Positions 1-9,118 of a stretch of DNA of 34,474 nt are shown one piece after another. Made by a program: the position numbers and the translations under genes. Source of the stretch: DASUFI01 sp036274635 (lineage in GTDB: Bacteria; Planctomycetota; B15-G4); the NCBI GenBank assembly GCA_036274635.1, contig DASUFI010000228.1, positions 1 through 34,474 of the forward strand. The letters run 5' to 3'. Numbering within the stretch: position 1 is the stretch's first letter; the number at the start of each line of letters is the position of its first letter. A model generated the notes under the pieces. The model had not been told where the DNA came from and searched no databases. It was given only the letters and a program-made list of their open reading frames with translations.

Positions 1-483
1 GAGGCGGGGCTGGCATGGATGGACGACGTCGAGAGCTTCGCGCGCCCGCCGCGCCCGGCGGAGGAGGCCGTGATGGACGCGCTGCGCACGTGGTGCGCGA
101 CGCACGCCGTCGACCGCCGGCGCGTGCTGGTCGCGGGCGAGGGCACCGGCGCGCTGCTGGCCTTCGACCTCGCGCTGCGCGCGCCCGGCCTCGTGCGCGG
201 CGTGCTGCTCATCCAGGGCCCCGCGCTGCTGGACGACGTCCACGCCCGCGCGCTCACGGCGGCGGCCCTCGGCGTGCACGTCGGCGTGTGGGTCGATCCC
301 GCGCGACCCGTGCCCTGGACCAGGCCCGGCGTGCCGCCGGCGGACTATGCGCGGGAGCTGGGCCGGCACCTCGCGGAGCTCGGCCTCGCCGGCGAGGGCG
401 CCGTGCGCCTCGCCCCCGTGCCCGACGACGCAGCCCCCTCCGTCACCGCGCTCGCTGACGCGCTGCGCTCCCTCGCGCCCTGA
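1..483 (+). CDS. Alpha/beta-hydrolase fold protein, 3' part, nucleophile apparently lost
   Basis: The reading frame is open from base 1, so the gene begins outside the window; the first internal ATG is at 19. The visible 160 residues look like the second half of a small carboxylesterase/phospholipase-type alpha/beta hydrolase: a helix before a strand-turn-helix reading V-L-V-A-G-E-G-T-G-A-L-L-A-F-D, followed by an 'RAPGLVRGVLLIQGP' segment typical of the strand after the nucleophile elbow. In active members the elbow is G-x-S-x-G; here codon 142-144 gives Gly instead of Ser, and no obvious late catalytic His is visible near the C terminus. Either the protein is a non-catalytic relative or the family assignment is loose. 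It ends 9 nt from the convergent dehydrogenase gene. Fold assignment is moderately sure, function unknown. Confidence 0.6.
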   Translation, partial: EAGLAWMDDVESFARPPRPAEEAVMDALRTWCATHAVDRRRVLVAGEGTGALLAFDLALRAPGLVRGVLLIQGPALLDDVHARALTAAALGVHVGVWVDPARPVPWTRPGVPPADYARELGRHLAELGLAGEGAVRLAPVPDDAAPSVTALADALRSLAP

Positions 484-492
484 GCGCCTGCC

Positions 493-1662
493 TCAGCCGA
501 AGGCGCTGATCCCGGTGACGTCCTGCCCGAGGATCAGCGTGTGGATGTCGTGGGTGCCCTCGTACGTGAACACCGACTCGAGGTTGCACATGTGCCGCAT
601 GCACTGGTACTCGGCCGTGATGCCGTTGGCGCCCAGCATGTCGCGGGCCATGCGCGCGATCTTGAGCGCCTCGCCCACGTTGTTGCGCTTGGCCAGGCTC
701 ACGTGCTGCGGCCGCGCCTTGCCGGCCTCCTTGAGCCGCCCCACGCGCCAGGCCACCAGCTGCATCTTGCTGATCTCGCTCAGCATGTGCGCCAGCTTGG
801 CCTGCACCAGCTGGAAGCCCGCCAGCGGCTTGCCGAACTGCTCGCGGCCCTTGCTGTAGTGCAGCGCCTCGTCGTAGCAGGCCTGCGCCGCGCCGATGGC
901 GCCCCACGCGATGCCGTAGCGCGCCTGGGTGAGGCAGTTGAGCGGCCCCTTGAGGCCCTTCACCCCCGGCAGCCGCGCGCTGTCCGGCACGCGCACGTGG
1001 TCGAGCACCAGCTCGCTCGTCACCGACGCGCGCAGGCTGTACTTGCGCTTCTGCTCGGGCGCGCTGAATCCCTTGGTGCCCTTCTCGACCAGGAAGCCCT
1101 GGATGTCGTCGTCGGTTCGCGCCCAGACCAGCGCGACGTCGGCCACGGTGCCGTTCGTGATCCACATCTTGGCGCCGTTGAGGACCCAGTCCTTGCCCTC
1201 GCGCCTGGCCTTCGTCTCCATGCCGGCCGGATCGCTGCCGTGGTCGGGCTCGGTGAGGCCGAAGCAGCCGATGGCCTTGCCCTTGGCCATCTCGGGCAGC
1301 CAGCGGCGCTTCTGCTCCTCGCTGCCGTAGGTGAGGATGGGCCACATCACGAGCGAGCCCTGCACGCTGACGAAGCTGCGCAGCCCGGAGTCGCCGCGCT
1401 CGAGCTCCTGGCAGATGAGGCCGTAGGCCACCGCGCCCATGCCGGCGCAGCCGTACTCCTCGGGCAGGTTGGCGCCCAGCAGCCCGAGCTCGCCGATCAT
1501 GGGGATGAGCTGCCGCGGGAACTCGGCCTTCTCGTAGGCCTCGCCGATGATCGGCATGACGTGCTCGCTCACGAAGTCGCGCGTGGTGTCGCGCACCATG
1601 CGCTCTTCCTCGCTCAGCAGCTCGTCCAGCTCGAGGTAGTCGACGCCGCGGTACTCGGGCAT
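493..1662 (-). CDS. gcdH: Acyl-CoA dehydrogenase, glutaryl-CoA dehydrogenase type
   Basis: A 389-residue flavoprotein covering the whole acyl-CoA dehydrogenase fold: N-terminal helical domain, beta domain with the FAD-contacting 'CFGLTEPDHGSDP' stretch, and C-terminal helical domain. The catalytic base is seen as Glu368 in 'TYEGTHDIH', followed by 'LILGQDVTGISAF', which closely follows glutaryl-CoA dehydrogenases; 'DSGLRSFVSVQGSLVM' matches the segment holding the arginine that binds the distal glutaryl carboxylate. Family knowledge: it oxidises and decarboxylates glutaryl-CoA to crotonyl-CoA in lysine/tryptophan/aromatic breakdown, passing electrons to ETF. Length is normal. The ATG at 1662 has a GAGGA sequence upstream. 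It is divergent from the EI24-like gene, so no pathway context is present. A close relative with another short acyl-CoA substrate cannot be excluded. Confidence 0.9.
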   Translation of the reverse strand: MPEYRGVDYLELDELLSEEERMVRDTTRDFVSEHVMPIIGEAYEKAEFPRQLIPMIGELGLLGANLPEEYGCAGMGAVAYGLICQELERGDSGLRSFVSVQGSLVMWPILTYGSEEQKRRWLPEMAKGKAIGCFGLTEPDHGSDPAGMETKARREGKDWVLNGAKMWITNGTVADVALVWARTDDDIQGFLVEKGTKGFSAPEQKRKYSLRASVTSELVLDHVRVPDSARLPGVKGLKGPLNCLTQARYGIAWGAIGAAQACYDEALHYSKGREQFGKPLAGFQLVQAKLAHMLSEISKMQLVAWRVGRLKEAGKARPQHVSLAKRNNVGEALKIARMARDMLGANGITAEYQCMRHMCNLESVFTYEGTHDIHTLILGQDVTGISAFG

Positions 1663-1739
1663 GCTTTCGTCCTCAGGGGCGGGGCGCGCGGGTGGCGCGA
1701 CGCGTGTCCCGGGGGCCGCGATTGCGGGCCGCCGGGAAA

Positions 1740-1761
1740 GCGGCGTAGTTTACCAGCAGGC
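1740..1761. promoter_or_regulatory. Divergent promoter core with overlapping -10 boxes
   Basis: The near-palindrome GTAGTTTAC (1745-1753) contains TAGTTT on the plus strand (1746-1751) and TAAACT on the minus strand (1752-1747). Each fits a TAnnnT -10 box. The plus box would start transcription almost at the ATG of the EI24-like gene at 1762; the minus box would give the dehydrogenase gene a leader of about 75 nt, consistent with that gene having a Shine-Dalgarno-like sequence. No clear -35 boxes. Inferred from sequence only. Confidence 0.4.
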
Positions 1762-2619
1762 ATGACCGCCACGCAGGCCCCCGCCGTCAAGCGCACCATG
1801 CGCTGCCGCCGTTGCGGCGAGCTGCTCGCCCGCGGCCAGCCGACGGGCCCGTGCGCACGCTGCGGCGGTCTGGCGGCGGGGCGCGCGCTCGCGGGCCGGC
1901 CGGGCCTCGTCGCGGGCTTCCTGCGCGGATTCGACGGCAGCGTGCGCGGCGCGCTCTACGTCGTCGCGCACCCGCGGCTGTGGACGTGGATCGTGGTGCC
2001 GCTGCTGGTCAACGCGGCCGTGTGCGCGGGGCTCATCCTGCTGGGCTGGACGCTGCTCTCGCCGCTCGCGCCCGACTTCGCCGGCCAGGACTGGGGCTGG
2101 TTCGACGCGTGGCGCGCGTGGCTCGCGCCCCTGCTGCGCATCCTGGTTCTGGCGGTCACCGTGCTGGCGGCCCTCGCGCTCACGCTGCTGCTCGCGGGCC
2201 TGGTCAACGCGCCCTTCTACGACCTGCTCTCCGAGCAGGTGGAGGCGGTGGCGCTCGGGCGGCCGGCGCCCTCGCGCGCGCTGTCGGCCTGGCTGCCCGA
2301 CGGCACGGCCGCGCTGGCCGCCGCCGCGCTGCTCGCCGTGCGGCAGCTGGGAATCCTGGCCGCGCTCTTCCTGCTCTCGCTCACCGGCTTCCTCGCGCCG
2401 CTCTTCCCCATCGCGGTCGCGTGGTTCGCCGGCTACGCGCAGCTCGACGTCACGCTGGCCCGCAAGCGCTACCGCGCCGGCGAGCGCGTAGCCTGGGCGC
2501 GCCGGCACCGCCCGCTGGTCTTCGGCCTCGGCCTGCCGGCCGCGCTGCTGCCGCCCCTGCAGCCCTTTGGCATCGTCGGCGCCACCCTGCTCTACCTCGA
2601 CGACGACGACAAGGCGTGA
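1762..2619 (+). CDS. EI24/CysZ-like membrane protein with N-terminal zinc ribbon
   Basis: A 285-residue protein. The first 40 residues carry a CxxC...CxxC zinc ribbon (Cys15, Cys18, Cys31, Cys34). The rest is an EI24-type integral membrane domain: 'GFLRGFDGSVRGALYVVAHPRLW' before the first membrane helix, then about four to six hydrophobic segments, and a 'NAPFYDLLSEQVEAVALG' loop characteristic of EI24/CysZ proteins, ending in 'QPFGIVGATLLYLDD'. CysZ relatives move sulfate into the cytoplasm; the role of EI24 proteins with zinc ribbons is not established and the next genes (pirin, metG) give no hint of sulfur assimilation. Start at 1762 chosen because a TAGTTT -10 box lies just upstream; 1798 is an alternative ATG that would remove the residues before the ribbon. 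Confidence 0.75.
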   Translation: MTATQAPAVKRTMRCRRCGELLARGQPTGPCARCGGLAAGRALAGRPGLVAGFLRGFDGSVRGALYVVAHPRLWTWIVVPLLVNAAVCAGLILLGWTLLSPLAPDFAGQDWGWFDAWRAWLAPLLRILVLAVTVLAALALTLLLAGLVNAPFYDLLSEQVEAVALGRPAPSRALSAWLPDGTAALAAAALLAVRQLGILAALFLLSLTGFLAPLFPIAVAWFAGYAQLDVTLARKRYRAGERVAWARRHRPLVFGLGLPAALLPPLQPFGIVGATLLYLDDDDKA

Positions 2620-2640
2620 GCCCGGTCCCGCCCCGTCGGT

Positions 2641-2656
2641 TGCTAGACTCGCGCGC
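2641..2656 (+). promoter_or_regulatory. Extended -10 promoter for the pirin gene
   Basis: TGC-TAGACT is an extended -10 box; the hexamer (2644-2649) ends exactly 7 nt before the ATG at 2657. Transcription would begin at or next to the start codon, giving a leaderless mRNA. There is no Shine-Dalgarno sequence in the 7-nt gap and no convincing -35. Confidence 0.55.
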
Positions 2657-3361
2657 ATGATCACCCTGCGTCCCGCTTTGCAGCGCGGCCGCACGAAGCT
2701 GTCATGGCTCGACGGCCGCCACACCTTCTCGTTCGGCGACTACGTCGACCCGGTGCACCACCGCTTCCGCGCGCTGCGCGTCATCAACGAGGATCGCGTC
2801 GCGCCGGGCGGCGGCTTCGACACGCACGCCCACCGCGACATGGAGATCCTCACCTGGGTCCTCGAGGGCGCGCTGGCGCATCAGGACTCCCTGGGCAACG
2901 GGTCCACCATCCGCCCCGGCGAGCTGCAGCGCATGACGGCCGGAACCGGCGTCACGCACAGCGAGAAGAACCCCAGCAAGACGGAGCCCGTGCGCCTGCT
3001 GCAGATCTGGATCATGCCCGACCAGCACGGCCTGAAGCCGGACTACGAGCAGCGCGAGTTCCCCGACGCGAAGGGCATGGTGCTGCTGGCCGCGCGCGAC
3101 GGCCGCGACGGCGCGGTCACGATCCACCAGGACGCCAACGTGTGGCTCGCGCGGCCGGGCGACGGCGGCTCCATCGACATGCTCATGGATCCCTCGCGCG
3201 GCCTGTGGGTGCAGGTGGCGCGCGGCGCCTTCGAGCTGCGCGCCGGGAAGAAGGTGATCCAGCTCGTCGCCGGCGACGGCGCGGCGGTCGAGGCCGTGGA
3301 GAGCGTGCGCCTCACGGGGCGCGGCGCGACGGCGGAGGCGCTGCTGTTCGATCTGGCGTGA
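2657..3361 (+). CDS. Pirin family protein (bicupin)
   Basis: A 234-residue bicupin of the pirin/YhhW type. The N-terminal cupin has the complete metal site, with His57 and His59 in 'FDTHAHRDMEI' and His101 and Glu103 in 'GVTHSEKN', matching the four ligands of human pirin. 'GELQRMTAGTGVTHSE' and 'LLQIWIMPD' are family signatures. Some bacterial members have quercetin 2,3-dioxygenase activity in vitro; the physiological substrate is unknown, and it may act in redox sensing. The longer frame open from 2567 lacks homology before 'MITLRP', and the TAGACT box 7 nt before 2657 supports this start. It lies 37 nt after the EI24-like gene but seems to have its own promoter. Confidence 0.9.
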   Translation: MITLRPALQRGRTKLSWLDGRHTFSFGDYVDPVHHRFRALRVINEDRVAPGGGFDTHAHRDMEILTWVLEGALAHQDSLGNGSTIRPGELQRMTAGTGVTHSEKNPSKTEPVRLLQIWIMPDQHGLKPDYEQREFPDAKGMVLLAARDGRDGAVTIHQDANVWLARPGDGGSIDMLMDPSRGLWVQVARGAFELRAGKKVIQLVAGDGAAVEAVESVRLTGRGATAEALLFDLA

Positions 3362-3409
3362 CCGCGCCTCGCGGGCGGTGCGGACGAGAGGATCGCTCGC
3401 GCTGCTCGC

Positions 3410-3450
3410 ACGGAAGCATTGCATATGCAGTGCATCAGTTGAGCTTCCGT
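3410..3450. repeat. Dispersed hairpin repeat, copy R0
   Basis: The arms ACGGAAGC (3410-3417) and GCTTCCGT (3443-3450) form a perfect 8-bp stem around a 25-nt loop. Read on the minus strand, the interior contains ACTGATGCACTGCATATGC, which matches the core of copy R4 near 21970 (ACTGATGCAGTGCATATGC) with one difference. It sits between the end of the pirin gene and metG, so it could end pirin transcription, but there is no T-tract. Confidence 0.65.
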
Positions 3451-3489
3451 CGCAACCGCGCCGCCGAGACCCCGCGCCCCGCTGTTTCG

Positions 3490-3504
3490 TAGACTCCGCG
3501 CACC
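3490..3504 (+). promoter_or_regulatory. Putative -10 box for metG
   Basis: TAGACT at 3490-3495 is the same hexamer as at the pirin and DUF2007 genes and lies 9 nt before the metG ATG. No Shine-Dalgarno sequence is visible in between. A leaderless or nearly leaderless start is inferred. Confidence 0.45.
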
Positions 3505-5319
<1,815 letters not shown>

Positions 5320-5322
5320 GCG

Positions 5323-5553
5323 TCAGCGCCGACGGCGCAGCGCGCGGATGGCTGCAGCCGGCAAGCGCATCGCGACGAAGAAGTCGACGGGGTAGAGGTA
5401 GTCCTCGCCACTCTCGTCCACGACGCGCCGGAGTCCCATGCGACCCGCCTTCGCATCGCGCAGCCAGCGGTAGATCTTGCTCACCTCGAGCGAGGCCGCG
5501 TAGCCGCGGTTGCGGACGCAGACGGCGTAACGGGGTGTGGCCTTCGAGGTCAT
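5323..5553 (-). CDS. Small conserved hypothetical protein
   Basis: A 76-residue protein beginning 'MTSKATPRYAVCVRNRGY' and containing 'ASLEVSKIYRWLRDAKAG' and 'VVDESGEDYLYPVDFFV'. The pattern 'V-x-N-x-G-Y-x-A-S-L-E-x-x-K-x-Y ... V-x-D-E-S-G-E-D-Y-L-Y-P' is one I recognise from short conserved proteins in several phyla, predicted as a small SH3-like beta barrel; no function is established. Codon use is like the neighbours and the Arg-rich C terminus could bind nucleic acid. It lies 18 nt downstream of the tricorn stop on the same strand and may be co-transcribed with it. Confidence 0.75.
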   Translation of the reverse strand: MTSKATPRYAVCVRNRGYAASLEVSKIYRWLRDAKAGRMGLRRVVDESGEDYLYPVDFFVAMRLPAAAIRALRRRR

Positions 5554-5571
5554 CGAAGCTCGCGCCGGGCC

Positions 5572-8500
5572 CTACCGCTGCTCCACGTTCGTCAGCCCCA
5601 TGCCCGTGCGGTTCGGATACGGCGGCACCTTGGGCTGCTGCCAGCCGTGGCCGTCCTCGAGCGCGCCGACCATGACGTCGATGGCCTTGTCGAGCTGAGG
5701 GTCCTCGCCGTGCTGCATGAGCGCCGGGTCGTCCACCACCTCGATGTCCGGCGGCACGCCCCAGCCCTCCACGCCCCACGTGCCGTCGTTCTCGTAGAAG
5801 GCGAAGCTGGGCACGGAGACCGAGGCGCCGTCGAGCATGGGGGGCAGGTCGCCGATGCCGACGAGGCCGCCCCAGGTGCGCACGCCGATGAGCGGCCCGA
5901 GCTTGGCCTCGCGGAAGTAGTACGGGAAGCAGTCGCCGCCGCTGCCGGCGCGCTGGTTGATGAGCATGCACTTGGGGCCCTGCTGGCTGTCCGGCGGCCA
6001 GATGAAGGGGTGGCCGCCGCGCACCGCCCACGAGTTGGTGGACGGGCGGTTGAGCAGCTCGATGAAGCGGGTGGGGATCTGGCCGCCGCCGTTCCAGCGC
6101 TCGTCCACGATGAGCGCCTGGCTGTTCTTCTGGCCGTAGAACTGGCGGAAGAGGTTGTTCTGGCCGTTGGTGCCGGTGTCGGGCACGTGGATGTAGCCGA
6201 CGCGCCCGCCGCTGGCCTCCTCGACGTGCTTGCGGTTGCCCTCGACCCAGGCGCGGTAGCGCAGGCCGTCCTCGCCGCCGATGGGCGTCACGAGCACCTT
6301 GCGCGCCGAGTCGTCCAGTGTCGGCTTGTCGCTCACCGTCAGCTCGGTGACCTTGTCCGCCAGGCCCTGGAAGGCGGCCCACGGGTCGCGCTTGCTGTCC
6401 ACCGGCACGCCGTTGACGGCCAACAGCCAGTCGCCGGCCTTCACGTTCACGCCGGGCTGGCTGAGCGGGCCGCGCGCGTCGGCGTCCCAGGGCGCGCCCT
6501 CGAAGATGCGCGCGATCTTGTAGGCGCCGTCGGCCAGCTCGTAGTCGCAGCCCAGCAGGCCCACGGACACGTGCGGCTGGGGCTGGGACTCGCCCGGGTT
6601 GTAGTAGGCGTGGCCGACGTTGAGCTCGGAGATCATCTCGCGGATCAGGTAGGCCACGTCCTCGCGCGACACGCAGTCGGGCAGCAGGCCCTCGTAGCGC
6701 TCGCGGACGGCGTCCCAGTTCACGCCGTGCATGTTGGGGTCGTAGAAGAAGTCGCGGTAGCGGCGCCACGCGTCCACGAGGATCTCGCGCCACTCCTTGC
6801 GCGGGTCCACCAGCAGGTCCATGCCGTCGGTGGACACGGGCTTGGCCTCCGCCCCCGCCGCCGCGTCGCGCAGGTCGGCCTTGCCGTCGGCCACGACCAG
6901 CAGCTTCTTGCCGTCGGACGAGAGCGCGAAGGCGCTGGCCTTCTCGGCCACCGTCTTCTCCTCCTTCTTCTCGTCCGTCACGTCGAAGATCTTCACCGTG
7001 AGGCCGGGAGGCGCGTCGCCGCCGTCGTTGGCGGGCGCGCGGCCGTAGATCAGCTTGCCGTCGTGCGTGACGCACAGGCCGCCGAAGTTCCCGCGCGGCA
7101 CGGGCAGCAGCAGGGCGCGCCGCTCGAAGCCGTCGAGGTCGATCTTGATCGGCTCCTTGGACTTCTCGTCCTTGGCGTCCTCGTCCTTCTTCGCGGTGTC
7201 GTCCTTCTTGGTCTCGTCCTTCTTCGCCGTCTCCTCGGACTTGCCGGCCTCGTCCTTCTTCTCGCTGTCCTTCTTCTCCTCGGCGTCCTTCTTCTCGGCG
7301 GCCTTGCGGGCCTCCTCGCCCTTGGGCTCCTCGTCGCTCTTGGGCAGCCACGGCGACGGCACGTCGTTGCGCAGCGGGACCACGAGCAGCCGGTCCGTCT
7401 GGGCGTAGACGAAGGTGGTCCCCAGGTCCTCGTAGGTCGGGCCGGTCCACTCGCGGTTGCTGGCGAAGTACAGATACTTGCCGTCGCGGTCGAAGCACGG
7501 CCACGTGTCGTTGAACATGCCGCTGGTGAGGCGCGTCGTCTGGCCGGTGGCGGCCTCCCAGATCCACAGCGCGCCGTTCTGGTTGTCGGCGCCCTTGGTG
7601 TAGGCGAGCCAGGCGCCGTCGTGCGACCACCCGGCGCGCGGCGTGCTGCCCCACGGGTCGGTGTCCACGGGCGTCACCGCGCCGCTGGCCGCGTCCACCA
7701 CGAACAGCCCGCCGAGCTGGTCGGTCGTGGAGAGGCGCTTGCCGTCCGGCGACCACTGCAGGCTCGAGAAGAAGGCCTTGTGGCCGTTCGTGAGCTGGCG
7801 CGCCGGGCCGGCGCCGTCGGAGGGCGCGAGCCACACCTCGTACTCACCGCCGCGGTCGGAGATGTAGGCGATGGTCTCGCCGTCGGGGCTCCAGGTGGGC
7901 ATGCGGTCGGCCGCGTCGTCGCTGTGCGTCAGGTTGCGCGGCGCGCCGTGCTCGGCGGGCAGCGTCCACACGTCTCCGCGCGCCTCGACCAGCGCTCGCT
8001 TGCCCGTGGACGAGATGTCCCAGCCCTGCACGAGGTCGGCGGCGTCCACCTGGCGCGAGCGCAGCGTGGGCCGGTCGCCCGGGATGGTGACCTCGACCTC
8101 GCGCGTCTCGCGCGTCTTGAGGTCCAGCAGCATGAGCCGGCTGCCGTGCTGGAACACGATCTCGCCGCGCCCGTCCGGCCCGGGGCCGATGGCCGGCCAC
8201 TTCACGTCGTGCTCGGGCAGGTCCGTGACCTGCTGGCGCACGCCGCCGATGGTGTCGAAGGACCAGATCTGCAGCAGGTGGCTCGGGCCCGCGTCGGACA
8301 GGTAGTAGACCGTGGTGCCGTGCCACATGGGCTGGCTGTCGGTGCCGATCCAGTCCGTGATCTTGCGGCTCTTCTTCTCCTTCAGGTCGAAGAGCCAGAT
8401 GTCCATCGCGGTGCCGCCCGTGTAGCGCTTCCACGTGCGGAAGTCGAAGGGCACCGGCGTGTAGGCCAGCCAGCGCCCGTCGGCCGACAGCGCGCCGTTG

Positions 8501-9006
8501 CCGCCGTAGGGCACCGGCAGCCGCTCGGGCAGCCCGCCGTCGGGCGACACGGTGAAGATCTGCGGCTCGCGCCCGCCCAGAGGCGCCATGTGCGTGCTGC
8601 TGAAGAGCAGCTTGCCGTCCGACGTCCAGTCGCTGAGCAGCTCGCCCGCGGGATGGTGCGTGACGCGCGTGGCGATGCCCCCCGCGACCGGCAGCACGTA
8701 GAGGTCGCGATTGCCCTCGTAGTTGCCGATGAAGGCCAGCTTGCTGCCATCGGGCGAGAAGCGCGGGAACAGCTCGGGCCCGGCGGGGCTGGCGAGCGGG
8801 CTGGCGACGCCGCCCTCGCGCGGCACGAGCCAGATGTCGTCGGCGTACACGAGGGCGATCTGGGTGGCCGACACGTCCGGGTAGCGCAGCATGCGCGCGT
8901 CGGGCTGCGTATCCGCGCCCGATGGATCCGCGGCGCGCGCGGCGGGCAGCATCGCGAGCAGGGTCAGCAGGGACGGGACGACGCCGCGGACGGTGACGCT
9001 GAGCAT
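5572..9006 (-). CDS. Secreted tricorn-type protease (S41 family)
   Basis: A 1144-residue protein with a Sec signal peptide (about residues 1-28, ending 'PAARAADP'). Order: a six- then seven-bladed beta-propeller region with PD40-type blades ('PRFSPDGSKLAFIGNYEG', 'PTWSPDGETIAYISDRGG'), a lysine/aspartate/glutamate-rich low-complexity insert (about residues 555-620), a C1 helical domain, a PDZ domain, and the C2 catalytic domain. Catalytic residues by spacing with Thermoplasma tricorn are His799 (NVGHAY), Ser1022 (AGSGGD) and Glu1080 (VEGWGVPPD); the 58-residue Ser-Glu distance is the same. Two positions differ: the Ser before the His is Gly, and the Asp after the nucleophile is Gly. Family knowledge: it degrades peptides, usually with partner aminopeptidases; the signal peptide puts this one outside the cytoplasm. 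Start ATG at 9006 has GAGGAG upstream; the frame further upstream lacks homology. Confidence 0.92.
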   Translation of the reverse strand: MLSVTVRGVVPSLLTLLAMLPAARAADPSGADTQPDARMLRYPDVSATQIALVYADDIWLVPREGGVASPLASPAGPELFPRFSPDGSKLAFIGNYEGNRDLYVLPVAGGIATRVTHHPAGELLSDWTSDGKLLFSSTHMAPLGGREPQIFTVSPDGGLPERLPVPYGGNGALSADGRWLAYTPVPFDFRTWKRYTGGTAMDIWLFDLKEKKSRKITDWIGTDSQPMWHGTTVYYLSDAGPSHLLQIWSFDTIGGVRQQVTDLPEHDVKWPAIGPGPDGRGEIVFQHGSRLMLLDLKTRETREVEVTIPGDRPTLRSRQVDAADLVQGWDISSTGKRALVEARGDVWTLPAEHGAPRNLTHSDDAADRMPTWSPDGETIAYISDRGGEYEVWLAPSDGAGPARQLTNGHKAFFSSLQWSPDGKRLSTTDQLGGLFVVDAASGAVTPVDTDPWGSTPRAGWSHDGAWLAYTKGADNQNGALWIWEAATGQTTRLTSGMFNDTWPCFDRDGKYLYFASNREWTGPTYEDLGTTFVYAQTDRLLVVPLRNDVPSPWLPKSDEEPKGEEARKAAEKKDAEEKKDSEKKDEAGKSEETAKKDETKKDDTAKKDEDAKDEKSKEPIKIDLDGFERRALLLPVPRGNFGGLCVTHDGKLIYGRAPANDGGDAPPGLTVKIFDVTDEKKEEKTVAEKASAFALSSDGKKLLVVADGKADLRDAAAGAEAKPVSTDGMDLLVDPRKEWREILVDAWRRYRDFFYDPNMHGVNWDAVRERYEGLLPDCVSREDVAYLIREMISELNVGHAYYNPGESQPQPHVSVGLLGCDYELADGAYKIARIFEGAPWDADARGPLSQPGVNVKAGDWLLAVNGVPVDSKRDPWAAFQGLADKVTELTVSDKPTLDDSARKVLVTPIGGEDGLRYRAWVEGNRKHVEEASGGRVGYIHVPDTGTNGQNNLFRQFYGQKNSQALIVDERWNGGGQIPTRFIELLNRPSTNSWAVRGGHPFIWPPDSQQGPKCMLINQRAGSGGDCFPYYFREAKLGPLIGVRTWGGLVGIGDLPPMLDGASVSVPSFAFYENDGTWGVEGWGVPPDIEVVDDPALMQHGEDPQLDKAIDVMVGALEDGHGWQQPKVPPYPNRTGMGLTNVEQR

Positions 9007-9118
9007 GGCAGGCTCCTCGCGAAGGGTTCGCCACACTACCGAAGAGGGCCGCGCCCCGACATCCGGCGCCGCCGTGGCGCTGTCATCTCGCCACGAGACG
9101 GTCCCCCTCGACGGGCTG

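Noticed and set aside
2567..2656. N-terminal 30-residue extension of the pirin
   Set aside because: It is Thr/Ser/Arg-rich, overlaps the end of the EI24-like gene and crosses the TAGACT box.
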